Shown piece after piece: positions 21,511 to 32,750 of a stretch of DNA of 64,000 nt. Under the pieces are notes generated by a model. That model ran no database searches and was not told the DNA's origin. It saw only the letters and a list, made by a program, of their open reading frames with translations. The translations under genes were made by a program, and so were the position numbers. This stretch comes from Mugil cephalus. Its lineage: Eukaryota; Chordata; Actinopteri; Mugiliformes; Mugilidae. The stretch is taken from assembly GCF_022458985.1 (NCBI RefSeq), contig NC_061772.1:13072001-13136000 (forward strand). Direction: 5' to 3'. Position 1 is the first letter of the stretch. Each line of letters starts with the position of its first letter.

Positions 21511-22687
21511 TACTCACTGGCCACTTTATTAGGTACACTTTGCTAGTAAAAGGTTGGCCCCCCTTTTTCCTTCAGACCTGCCTTAATTCTTTGTGGCATA
21601 CATTCAACAAGGTGTTGGAAACATTCCTCAGAGATTTTGGTCCATACTGACATGATAGCATCACACAGTTGCTGCAGATTTGTTGGCTGCACATCTATGA
21701 TACGAATCTCCCATTCCACCACATCCCAAAACAGTGAACTTATTGTAATATTCAAGAAACCAGTTTGAGATGATATGAGCTTTGTGACATGGTATATTAT
21801 CCTGCTGGAGGTAGTCAACAGAAGATGGGTCCACTGTGATCATAAACGGATGGACATGGTCAGCAACGACACTCAGGTAGGCTGTGGCATTTAAACCATG
21901 GTCAGTTTGTACTAAAGGGCCCAGAGTGTGCCAAGAAAATATCCCCCACACCATTACACCACCACCAGCACCAACCTGAACCGTTGACACAAGGCAGGAT
22001 GGATACATGCATTCATCCTGTTGTTTACATCAAATTCTGAACCCGTCATCTGAATGTCGCAGCTGAAATCGAGACTCGACAGACCTGGCAACGTTTTTCC
22101 AATCTTCTGTTGTCCAATCTTGGTGAGTCTGTGTGAACTGTAATCTCAGTTTCCTGTTCTTTGTTGACAGGAGTGGCACCTGGTGTGGTCTTTTGCTGCT
22201 GTAGCCCATCTTCTTCAAGGTTGGACGTGTTGTGTGTTCGGACATATTATTATGTATTTCTTGGTTTTAACGAGTGGTTATTTGAGTTACTGTTGCCTTT
22301 CTATCATCTCCAACCAGTCTGCCCATTCTCATCTGACCTCTCACATCAACAAGGCATTTTTATCCACACAACTTCTGCTCTCTAGATATTTTATCTTTTT
22401 CGGACCATTCTCTGTAAACCCTAGAGATGGTTATGTGTGAAAATCCCAGTAGATCAGCAGTTTCTGAAATACTCAAAATACTCAGTCTGGCACCAACAAC
22501 CATACCACGTTCAAAGTCACTTAAATCCCCTTTCTTCCCTATTCTGATGCTCGGTTTGAACTTCAGCAAGTTGTTTTGATCACCTCTACATGCCTAAATG
22601 GATTGGATTGCAACCATGTGATTGATTAGCAATTTGTGTTGACAAGCAATTGAACAGGGGTACCTAATAAAGTGGCAACTGAGTGTA
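21511..22687 (-). mobile_element. Tc1-like DNA transposon, near full length, inactive
   Basis: About 1.18 kb with ends CTCACTGGCCACTTTATTAG and CACTCAGTTGCCACTTTATT (reverse complement) and TA at both borders. The minus strand carries a Tc1 transposase in pieces. The N-terminal helix-turn-helix (GKKGDLSDFERGMVVGA) lies near 22540-22360, the middle part near 22245-22030, the QQDN motif near 21820, and the C-terminal part (FWDVVEWEI onward) runs to 21543. The part between FTVL and FWDVVEW is deleted, removing the segment that holds the last catalytic acid. Frameshifts separate the blocks. Confidence 0.92.
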
Positions 22688-24422
22688 TATGTCTGTCTAT
22701 GGCCAGAATCCCAGAATAAAACCAGACTTGCGGGCTAATGTTGTGTTGTAAACACAGGAGAATCACCACCTCTTAATACGATCTTTATGATACCGCTATA
22801 GAAATCATCAACATCATACAAATATACATCAAAACAAGATGTTGCATCGTAGCCAGGTATCTCATACGGTGAGATGAATGCCATTAGTACAGCAAAAAAA
22901 CTTATACATCAAATCCAGTGGAAGCATCATTGTTGAACCAATAAAATGGCATAAAGCTACATAAAAGATGCGAATATAATTCATGTTCAGGGATAAAAGC
23001 TTTTATATCAAAATACATGTTTGGTAGCAGCGCAACCAAGGTAAAAGCTATGAAAGGCAGAAAACCATTTTCTCTATACACTGATGGAGAATAAAAAAGT
23101 CTAACGTCTACAACACTAAAAAAAGTTGTTGAAATAATTTCTGTAGCGACTGCATCTTAAGTATACTGACCCATTAGATAACGTCCAGGCCTGATGGATA
23201 AAACCAGAGAAAGTATAAACACAGGCTTGCAGTGATCGCTGAAGGCCTTGTTATTGCAGGGCAGCACATCTGGGCCAGGTTTTCTGCAGATGTTTTTGGA
23301 GAGAAAAGCAGGTGAGAGATTATAAATCTTCAAGTCTAAACTTAGACAATTTTCCTGCCCTACTGAGCTCTAGGCACAGTGCACTGTGCACCTGTCCCCA
23401 GCATAGTGCTGGGGACAGGGATAAAACACAAATGCCCTGTATGTAATTTCAGTCCCAGATGTTTAGGGGTATATTTTTGATGTGTAGTGTCATTTATCTT
23501 GTGTTTTTCCACTAAATGTGTGGTTTGAGAAGTGAAAAGTAATGCCAGACTGATTCTTTGCTGTAGTTGATTTGTTTGCAGCTCAAGCAGCCGTATTGTT
23601 GTCCTTTTTTCCCCAGCTTTGTACTTTGACAGTGGACCTTTTGTTAACAGCAATACCACAACAATTAATTTACTTCTTGCTTTCATCCAACATAATAATT
23701 CAGCAGAAATAAACCAGAGATTTTTTGAGCCAGAGAAATTGAGCTGACTTTGGCCTTGCTTTGAATTCTGCATCTTCCATTGCCATTCAGCTCCTCTCTT
23801 GGTCAGCTTTAAGAAAACCTGACAGAAACCTCAGTAAGTCTGATTGGCCTTATGCTTGAATTTATGTGAGATCTAGGCAAAGCTGCGAGCAGACCACTGT
23901 GGATGACAGGAGATAAGGTTTGAATTTTCTGGGTTTTAAGCAGCCTGCTGATGCTGCATTTGCTCCTCATCACTATTCAGCTCCTCGTCTGCACTGCTGC
24001 TATCTGGAGATGGAAAAAAAGCTAAACTGGTGACTTAATTATACGCCCTGTAATCTGAGAGCTCTGACAAACTCACTGGATTTCAGTAAGCAAGACACAC
24101 AGCTTAGTGGCTGTCAATAGCTTGAGTTGTACCTTACTGGCTTGATAAAAACTACAAAATAAAATAGCAGAAATGTGAGGTCTACAGTGAATCCGTTTGG
24201 TATAATGTAACCGAAACACTGGAGTGGGTTGTATTCATACAAGACGTGAATATGTTTTTTACAAAATCTTTAAAATATAGAATTTATCACTAATTAACAG
24301 CTCTTCACTGATTGTTCACAGTAAGGAGGGCTGACTTAAGGAACGAGTATACTACCATTTACCTTACTAGTTAAAGAAATAATAACAATGTGGTGTTTGC
24401 TTCCACCTAGTGGTCATTCTGG
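22688..24422. other. Gene-free stretch
   Basis: No reading frame with a recognisable domain, RNA gene or repeat terminus was found. A CTCF-like core on the minus strand (24401-24413, CCACTAGGTGGAA) deviates from consensus at the end. Confidence 0.5.
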
Positions 24423-24430
24423 CTCTACAT

Positions 24431-24850
24431 CACGGGTGTCGATCTTATTTTAGTTAGAGGCCACAAAGTACAGCCCAATTTGATCTCAAGGGGACTGGAC
24501 CAGAAACACAATAGGGTATTCACGTATAAATAACGTCAACTCCAAACATTTCCCTTTGTTTTAGTGCCAAGAGGTTCATTATGAAAGAGAACTACACTAT
24601 AAAAAAACATGTAATGAACAACTGGACATTTCTTAAGAAAAAAAAATGCAATTACTGTGAAGTTCTAGGCCTCAGTGTTGTGTTATGTCCACAACACTAA
24701 AACTGAGTAAACACTCGGAATAGCTGTTTATCTTTTATTGTTGGAAAAATTGTAGTTAATGTCTTCAGCTTTGCAAATTCATCCTGTGGCCCAGATTAGA
24801 CTGTCTAGCAGGACGTTTTTGACCTGCAGGCCATGTGCTTGACACCTGTG
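24431..24850. mobile_element. hAT-type MITE (CACAGGTGTCAAG termini)
   Basis: 420 bp with ends CACGGGTGTCGATC and CACAGGTGTCAAGC (reverse complement). It is flanked by 8-bp near-duplicates CTCTACAT (24423-24430) and CTCCACAT (24851-24858). The internal GCCACAAAGTACAGCCCAAT and GATCTCAAGGGG-CTGGACCAG segments are typical of an abundant fish hAT family. There is no coding capacity. Confidence 0.85.
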
Positions 24851-24858
24851 CTCCACAT

Positions 24859-25549
24859 CATTACCTTGCTGGTATTCTTGATTTACAGTAAATTAGCAGT
24901 GATGCAGACAGAACACTCTGCGCTACTTAACCTGTTATGTGTTTTTATTCATGGAAGTTAAGAGTTGACCCAAGAGCTTGTGTACTGCTGATATTTGGAT
25001 GCTTTCATAAAGAGTGTTGACAATAAAAATACCTGTATGCTACTAAGAATTGATACACCCATACTTTTTGTGCACAGTAGGATTGTAACTGAAGATCAAA
25101 AGTGACTAAGCAGTAGTAACAATTTCAACTAAACGGGTATTGAGCACACTGATATTAATCACACTTCACGTTTGGTAAAAATAATTTTCTAAATTTATCT
25201 CAACAGGTATTTCTCATTATGTGGGCGCCCGTCCAGTAAACATGTCTAATGCAACTTCTGCACAGAGATGGATGAACAGGTTTTTCATTTTCCATTGCTG
25301 CACATTTGCAATGTTAATACACCTGTGGTTTCACCATATTTCGGCCTTAAAATTATAATTATTCAAATACCAGACTACACAGAAATGTCGAGTTGTAGTT
25401 TATTTCCAAATTAAAGCGGCATAACTCTTCAGCACACTCTTAAAACAGCACCTGAATGTGTCACTGATATAGCCAAAGAAAAGCTCAAGAGAAAATGCTG
25501 CGCTGGCCGTCTTTCAACACCTGTATATCCAGAATAATTCAAGCAAGCA
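24859..25549. other. Gene-free stretch 3' of serf2
   Basis: AT-rich with no supported feature. It lies just beyond the inferred serf2 poly(A) signal. Confidence 0.45.
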
Positions 25550-25567
25550 TGAACTAAAAAGATACAC

Positions 25568-25573
25568 TTTATT
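25568..25573 (-). terminator. serf2: Candidate serf2 poly(A) signal (AATAAA on minus strand)
   Basis: TTTATT on the + strand, about 340 bp beyond the serf2 stop codon on the minus strand. It gives a plausible 3' UTR. Confidence 0.55.
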
Positions 25574-25909
25574 TGAAACCAGCAGGGGACATTTTTGTAC
25601 AAAAATACACAACTGTTACGCAGATGCTTTGTATCGAGAATTGTTCATCTTTATCCTGCTGGTTACACAACTGGTGCTCCGCTGCATACAGCACCAGAGT
25701 GGGACAACCACTAACCTGCTCAGACATAATTTCACCAAGTAAAATAACAAATCCAACAAGCAATGTCATTTGCCATAGGGAAGAATGTGGGATCCTGGAT
25801 TCTTGAGTCTAGACAGAAATGACAGATCCTTTCTCATAAATATCAGGAAGAATGCTGAACGTGGGATGTTCTTGGAACACTGACTCTAATTCATCTCCGA
25901 CCCCGTTCT

Positions 25910-27238
25910 TTACTTGGACTTTGTGCTTCCTGGCTTCCCTCCTTCATCCGCCTTTTTCTGCTTCTGCTGCATTATCTCGGCATCCCTTGTGGAGAGAAGG
26001 GAGAACAGACTTTGTTAGGACGGGGCAAACTGTAATACACACAGATAAATCACTGCGCTTCAAACATTTACCTGTTAAAATATAAGACCACTTTTAATAT
26101 TGTGAGCTGTAGGTACCCTCGTGTTTTTTTTTTTCTGTGTATAATCCATAACTATATGTGGTTGTGTACGGTGAAAGTGAAATGGTCTCTCAAATCCTAA
26201 GTAAACACGCTGGGTAAAGTGGTGAAGAAAATGCCAAGTTTGCGTGCATCCCACCTGTTTAATCTAAACCAAATCACAGCTTACCTCTGCTTCCGAGCAG
26301 CAGCGGACAGCCCGTCATCGCCCCTCTTGCCTTTAGTGTTTTCATTCGCCTTTTTGGCATTCTTCTGGCGTGCAAGCTCACGTTGGTTTCCTCCTGCATG
26401 TCAGGAAACAGACAACGAACACAGACACAGGCCACAGAAGTCAGACAAATCTGAAACACCCGTGAAGCATCCTTGTTACTAAAAACTAGAAAAAAAGAAA
26501 AAAAAAACTAAACAACACCAACAACATATGGGTATTTTTGTTTTCTATTGTGTAGATACCAGAATGTAAAAATAAAAAAGTGCCTGTGTTGACGTATATG
26601 ACGGCAGAAATAAAAAATGGTGCAGAACCAGAAATGAGCCGACGTGGCAGAGAGGCGCTCTGGAGCGGATTCAAAAACCAGAACAACAGCACAGAGGGCA
26701 GCAAAACATCTTCCACCACAATAACACGGGTCTAAGAGCGCAAGCAGCGAGGCCACAGCAACATTTGCACGAACAAAAATAACCGCGGGTTATCACGTTT
26801 ACATCCCGTTTGATCCGAGTAGCGCTTATGTCCAAATATCCGTCTTTTACCGCTGCTAACTGAGCCTCCACACAAGGCCAGGGCTCGGACTAACAGCCGC
26901 ACAACAACCAAGCCACTGGCCCATCGGTGCGTACAACGCACTTTATGTAACACACACACACCGACCGTGTTAGTGGCACTTGGCTTAAGCCCGTGTTCGC
27001 CATTCACGCCTGTCGAGGCCAGCACGGCTGCTGGGGTGTGTCAGTGTTGTCACTCAAAAAAGCGACAATCCTGACGTGAACTCCGCGAAATAATGTTTCC
27101 GTCTATTCCAGCAAATAGACGGAACCCAGGTCGGCCCATGCTAACGGTTGGCGAAAACAACGAGCACAAACCACATGCAGTCGAGTGAAGTACATTAATG
27201 CCTTACGGTCGAAATATATGTCGATACCCACTGGTCAT
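25910..27238 (-). CDS. serf2: Small EDRK-rich factor 2 (SERF2), complete, 3 coding exons
   Basis: Minus-strand exons 27238-27232 (ATGACCA), 26393-26285 and 25985-25910 join in frame to 63 codons plus TAA. The product begins [17 protein letters not shown], has [16 protein letters not shown] in the middle and [11 protein letters not shown] near the end, closely matching human SERF2 (about 59 residues). It is small, highly charged and probably disordered. SERF proteins bind and promote aggregation of amyloid-forming proteins, and nucleic-acid binding has also been reported. The tail [10 protein letters not shown] is longer than in human. The first coding exon supplies only seven bases, and its donor GTGGGT is slightly unusual. 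The acceptors are standard. The gene diverges from the ELL gene at 47.6 kb. Confidence 0.95.
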
Positions 27239-27470
27239 TTTAGTAATCGATGCTTCTTTCGCCCGAAATCCAAATAGGCTCAGCCACAGGGCCGCTAGCT
27301 CCCGTCTCGTCTCTCTCCAGTCGCTGTTGTTTCTTCTTCTTCTTCGTCTCCTCTTTTTTGTTGATGGCTGCTGCTACCAGAGAGAGAGACTCCTTCCTTC
27401 CTTCCGGACCAGACCTAGAACATTCCGTCTGTGACCACACTGGACTGCGCATGCGCCAATCTGTCCTAGT
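27239..27470 (-). promoter_or_regulatory. serf2: serf2 promoter and 5' UTR
   Basis: Sequence upstream of the serf2 ATG (minus strand) is CpG-rich with a purine-rich 5' UTR. A palindromic NRF-1-type site TGCGCATGCGCC lies at 27446-27457, overlapping a CCAAT pentamer (27456-27460, + strand). There is no TATA box. This is typical of a housekeeping promoter. The transcription start is probably near 27350-27430 (inferred). Confidence 0.6.
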
Positions 27471-29070
27471 GTGTACAATCATCAATTATTAATTATTACT
27501 AAAGCACCCGACACTGTCACAGTTTTTTTTTATCTTCTCTCCCAACATCCTGGCCAGGTATGCTGCAGACGTAAAACACATTACAAACACATTAAGGAGG
27601 AGGAAACAGAGACGCAACACATTCATTCATTAGGTGCCCTCGTGAAAACAAATTATTCCTAATAGTGCTGCAATAAATCTGAAGATCTGAAGATTACGGT
27701 ATTCAGCATTAAAGTAACCGAGAGAGCTGTTTTCATTTTGCAGGCTGTGGTTTGTAGTACTATTGAATTGTGTTGTGTTGTACAGAGATATCTATCTATT
27801 ATATTACATAATATATTATTCCAGTGAGCTGGACTAAATAGCAGAAATACTTTCATTTTGTATGAGGTCAAGGTCATGTGGGAAGAAGGCGATTCAAATG
27901 AGTTTTTTTTTCCTTCCGCATCATTGAAGTTAGTTATTTACTGTTTGTTTATGTTTATATTTGTGTGCTTAGGCTCATTCTCCTGCTGCTAAATTAATTT
28001 TGTACCAGTCGGGGCTACTTGGTTGTTCTCCATTATGGGGATAACAATCTAAAAACACACATCTTCCTTACGTTTCTAATGTTTATTTAATAAGTTGAGA
28101 CACAAGCATTTCAGAGGTACGTAAATCAGTACTAAAGAAGCGTACTGTGGATTAGCCAGCAGGGGGCAGGCTACGATCAAGTTAATTAGGAAACAGAGGC
28201 AAACACACGAGGGAGCGTACACTTTCACCTCAGACACAGAGGCTACCAATTATTTCATATTATAAGATCGTCAACTGTAAACTGCTTAAACTGATTAATA
28301 GTTCACTTAATTACAAGAAGCCTCTTATATCAAGCAGAACTCTTAAAGCATTTCAGGCAAAAAAATGCAACAATAATTAGCTTATTCCAAATACACAATC
28401 CACTGGAATCATCTGACAAAATAGTTGTTTCTATTAAAGAAAAAAAAAAAAGAATCTTCTTAATAACAAAACCACATAATGTGTTTTTTTTAGCCGTTTT
28501 TATGTTGTGACTTTAGTGACTGTCTGGTTGTTAAATTGGCCAGTTTGAGTCATGTCTGCCCAAACTGAACGTCTGAATATAAGAAGACACAACTTACTAC
28601 ATGCGGCTGAACTTGCATGTGTCCAATTTTGTGCAGACGAAATGTATATTTAAAAATGTGGTTTTACAGAGATAAGATGAGTGTGTGATGCATTTGAAAA
28701 GCCAAAATGAGTTCATAGAGATGGAAGTGAGCCGTAAAAGGAGGAGCCGGGGTTGAGTTTCATGCTGCGCTGAAAATACTGTATTTTAAGGACATAATTA
28801 CTGTTTGAGTACAATGAGCCATCAAACTACTGCTGTGATTGTGTGGCCAACGATCTATTTGGGTGAAGAATACTGTCTTCTTAGAATTTAATTATATACT
28901 GTGGGTTTGTTTTGGTCAGCAGCTCCCTGCGTTTTATTTCTTCATCTGAGCTGGACTAAAACTTCATTTCGGTGATCCCAAACGCCATTTTTTATATCTC
29001 ATCAAAGCCTTGGTGTTAAAATCGGATGTGTGCGTCAGTCAGTTTGTAATACCCTCGTGACAGGTGGTCA
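27471..29070. other. Gene-free stretch with CTCF-like motif
   Basis: AT-rich, no supported gene. CCAGCAGGGGGCAGG at 28156-28170 fits the vertebrate CTCF core. A poly-A run lies near 28438-28451. Confidence 0.5.
28156..28170 (+). promoter_or_regulatory. CTCF core-motif match
   Basis: CCAGCAGGGGGCAGG matches the known CTCF core (CCASYAGRKGGCRS) at every position. It lies about 0.7 kb upstream of the serf2 promoter, towards the ELL side. Occupancy is unknown. Confidence 0.45.
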
Positions 29071-29078
29071 TACATCAC

Positions 29079-29349
29079 CAGTGTTGCCAGATGGGAAAAT
29101 TATCATATATTGACCCAAACTACCCTAACTATATGTACTAAATATATATGTACTAAAACAACCAGGGGGAAAAAATCACACTATGACAAAATGAAAGTTA
29201 TTCTGTCTGCATGGAATTGCAATAACCTAAGGAATAAACAGGTTTGACCATTTGAATGGAACAACTGGTTTATCCATTATCCAAATTTTATATCAAAGCC
29301 CTGACACTGTCGAATAAATATAATAATTTTTGTATATCTGGCAACACTG
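29079..29349. mobile_element. hAT-type MITE with perfect 14-bp termini
   Basis: 271 bp with perfect inverted ends CAGTGTTGCCAGAT / ATCTGGCAACACTG and exact 8-bp duplications TACATCAC (29071-29078, 29350-29357). The interior is AT-rich and noncoding. Confidence 0.9.
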
Positions 29350-29357
29350 TACATCAC

Positions 29358-30690
29358 TGCCTATAATACAAAGTGTGCACATTATCAGTAAAGAGAAACA
29401 GGTAATGATTTTAACTGTCAGCTGTAATTGCAGTATGTTGAATTTGAGCTTAAGCTGAGAAATAACACAGCCAGAGAGAACATTTGCAACATTATTAATC
29501 AACACATGTTCACCAGCTTATTATTAGTGAATGAGTTACATTAATGGAATATTTTGAACCTGTAAACATGCTAACACACTCATCTTTAATATGTTAGTAT
29601 GCGAACAATTGCTGATTCACATGAAACACATGGTACAGTTGTGGTTAGTAGGAACTGACCAAATGGAGGTGATGGTGTAATCCTGGGTTGTTCAATAAAG
29701 GGCTCACCACAGCCTTTGTGACTCATCCACAGGAGGAGTAAATGCATTGACAAAACTTCATGCGAACCTAACAGTTTAGGTTTAGTCTGGACCATGAAAT
29801 CAAAGTAGTGGGTTGACTGATTCACAGCTGGTGGTGTCACAAAAAAATGTCACCATTAGCATTTCAGTTTAGTAATTTGACTTCATAGTGCTAACTTAGA
29901 TTAGTCTTATACAAATGACCATTGTAATGGCCAATCCAACTATGTAGCAATAAAACTAATAATAATTTAGTGCAACTGCCATTTTTTGAATGTTAGCCAA
30001 GAGGGAAGAGGCTCCTCAATACGACTGTGACTAAAATGGATGTTTTGATTTGTTGTGCTTCCTTCCTTCCTGATGTGCAGGGTGTATTAATGACTCCGTT
30101 TGGTGACTCCTTACCTTTAGATTTGATTATGTAGTAGTAAATATATATATTATACATGTTCAAAATACAAAATTTTAAGCAAATGTAAATGTAATGTAAA
30201 TATCCGCTGGAGTTTCTCCAGGGGCCAGATGTCAGTAACGTAGTGTAGGCTCACTGAACTTCAAAACTACTCAACTTCCCTCTCGTTCATGGAGCCCCAG
30301 TTAGTTCAGTTTGGCTTTACAGTTGTGGAACCGAGGCTGACTGACTTTTGGATGTTTTATGAGGTGGATTTATTTTTTTTAAAAATAGCTCAGGGCTATT
30401 TGTACATAACAGGAACTTAATGACAGCTTACACCGTTGAGTCAGTTGGATACTTGGAGACGAGTCAATTGGATGGCTATCAGTCCGTTAAGAATGCCAGT
30501 TAAGTCCAATGTTTCCTGCTGTCCAATGCACAAGGAATGTAATCTTGGTCTTTGTCGCTGTGATGAGTCATATATGCCTGATTAATATTTTTTCTCGTCT
30601 TGGACACTGAAGAAATATTCAGTTTGTACAGAGGTAGTTCATGAATGTTCACATGAAGGTTGTCGGGTCCCTGCATACGGACTCTCTCAC
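29358..30690. other. Gene-free stretch
   Basis: AT-rich; no supported gene or repeat boundary. Confidence 0.45.
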
Positions 30691-30744
30691 CGTCAGTGAC
30701 TGCAAACAGAGGATCAAGTGAATAAACAGCCACGGCTTCTTCAT
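30691..30744 (-). CDS. Possible first exon with signal peptide (hypothetical)
   Basis: On the minus strand an ATG at 30744-30742, with a purine at -3, starts MKKPWLFIHLILCLQSLT. This is a basic start followed by a hydrophobic core, as in signal peptides. The 18 codons end exactly at a good splice donor (ACG|GTGAGA). No downstream exon with a recognisable domain was found on this strand, so it may be chance. If real, it would encode the leader of a small secreted or receptor protein. Confidence 0.2.
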
Positions 30745-31960
30745 GCCTCTTGCGTGCAGGGGTGTGAAGACTTTAACAGGCTGTAGAACAGCATGTTCAA
30801 CACTGTGGTCAGTTTATTGGGCTGGTGGCGACACGGAGCAGCCCAGGATGTCTGCCTATGACTTGTTTTCCCCTACAGCTGCTTTCAGAGACGGTATCCT
30901 GCTTGAAAGCCAACTATTTTTGTCTCCCAGTGCAATTATCACCACCTGGTAATTTTGACAATGTTGACTGCGTCTGCTTCACAAAGCCTCAAAATGTTAA
31001 TGCTGTCCTCGTGTGACTGCAGCTCCTCGTGCTGCCAGTCGCACGTCCAGTTTAATCAAAGGGAGATGACGGTTTAGGGAAAAGGTTTGTTTTCCATTAA
31101 TTTCATACTATATATAACTACTGGATTTTATAATAACAGTGAGAGTCCTTGCCCTGACATTATCTCCAGTGCGTTGCCTTACTGACTTCAAGTGTTATCT
31201 ATAGTGACATCCATTCAAGTCAGTAGTTCAGTTCATGTGTTTGATGTGGGATAATTATATAGACAGAAACAATAAATCAGTTGCACATGTATGTGTGTGT
31301 TTAAGGACAACAGTATGTGTGATTGTACTGCAGATGTTTTTTTTATTCAGTTCCAACTGTTTAAATAGTCATGGAGTCCCTATGATGTGCTGTGAAGACA
31401 AGACAACCAGCATTAATTTCTCCTCCATCATTTGACTGCGCAGACGTCCCGCATAGGCTACACTGTGCAGAGGAGTCTTTGTTAATGCTGATCATGAAGT
31501 GGTGAGAGCACTGATGTGTTGCAGTATAAACTTAGTGTGACAAGCCTGGACGTATGGCGCATTCCTCCCTGTCTCATTTCACCGCTGCCATCCATCACGC
31601 TGCCACAGTCCTGCCTGCTGTCGTGAGTGATTGATGGGACTTGCTGATCCCATCTTCTGCCTTGCCTTAATGTCCCTTATGCCCTGATTGTTGGGAGCTA
31701 ATTTTGACATGAGCCTTTAAAATGATTATGTTGCTCAAGCTTTGTCAGAAACAGTTCGACATGGTTTTTTCTGCTCCTCTGAAAACCAGGGATTCTGAGT
31801 GTTTTAGCAAAAATTATGTATTTTATACGGGGGTGGGGGGGGCGGCTCTGAGACTTTTAGACGACTACAGTTGTCTGTCAACTGTGTTCTCATGACTTAC
31901 GGCCGAAGTTACTACTTGAACACCACAAGCTCACAGTTTAAATTTTAATGCAGCGTATGC
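30745..31960. other. Gene-free stretch
   Basis: No gene, RNA or transposon terminus recognised. A G-rich run (GGGGGTGGGGGGGGCGG) lies near 31831-31850. Confidence 0.45.
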
Positions 31961-32750
31961 ACTGACTGGCCAAAACAAAGTCACCACTGAAACATAAAAA
32001 AGCCACACACTCTAATATTTCGTTGGAACGCCTTTAGCTTTGATTACAGCAGCATTCTCTGTGGCATTGTTTTGTTAAGCTTCTGCAATGTCACAAGGTT
32101 TATTTCCATCCTGTGTTGCATTAATTTTTCACCGAGCTCTTCTATTGATGATGGGAGTAGTCTGACCACTGTGCAAAGCCTCCTCCAGCACATCCCAAAG
32201 ATTCTCAGTGGGGTTAAGGTCTGGACTCTGTGGCCAATCCATGTGTGAAGGTGATGTCTCATGCTCCCCGAACCACTCTTTCACAATTTGAGCCCCATGA
32301 ATCCTGGCATTGTCATCTTGGAATATGGCCGTGTCGTCAGGGAAGAAAAAATCCACTTAGACCTGACTAACTGCAGCAACCCCAGATCATAGCACTGCCC
32401 CCACAGGCTGGTACAGTAGACACTAGGATCATGATGGATGCATTACTTCATCTGCCTCTCTTCTTACCCTGATGCCCCATCACTCTGGAACAGGGTAAAT
32501 GTTACATTGCTCCTGAGTCCAAGGTTTTTGCTCCCTACTAAACTGAAGCCTTTTTTCCCAGTTAGTCTCACTAGTGGTTTTCTTAAGGGTACACAGCTTT
32601 TCACTTCAAATCCCTTGAGTTCCCTTCACATTGTACATGAGGACAAGCTCCCACTTTCACTATTGAACATAGCCCTGAGTTCTACTGTGCTTTTTGCTTT
32701 TTTAAATTTGATTTCACCAAACATTTAAGTGGTCGTTGATCATGATTAGT
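31961..32750 (-). mobile_element. Tc1-like DNA transposon, truncated
   Basis: Begins ACTGACTGGCCAAAACAAAG, like a Tc1-family terminus. The minus strand encodes [16 protein letters not shown] and [17 protein letters not shown] (32356-32129), then the C-terminal [20 protein letters not shown] in another frame (32262-32044). This covers the second and third catalytic regions of a Tc1 transposase. The + strand 32360-32745 continues the same family with decay. The opposite terminus was not found. Confidence 0.85.
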
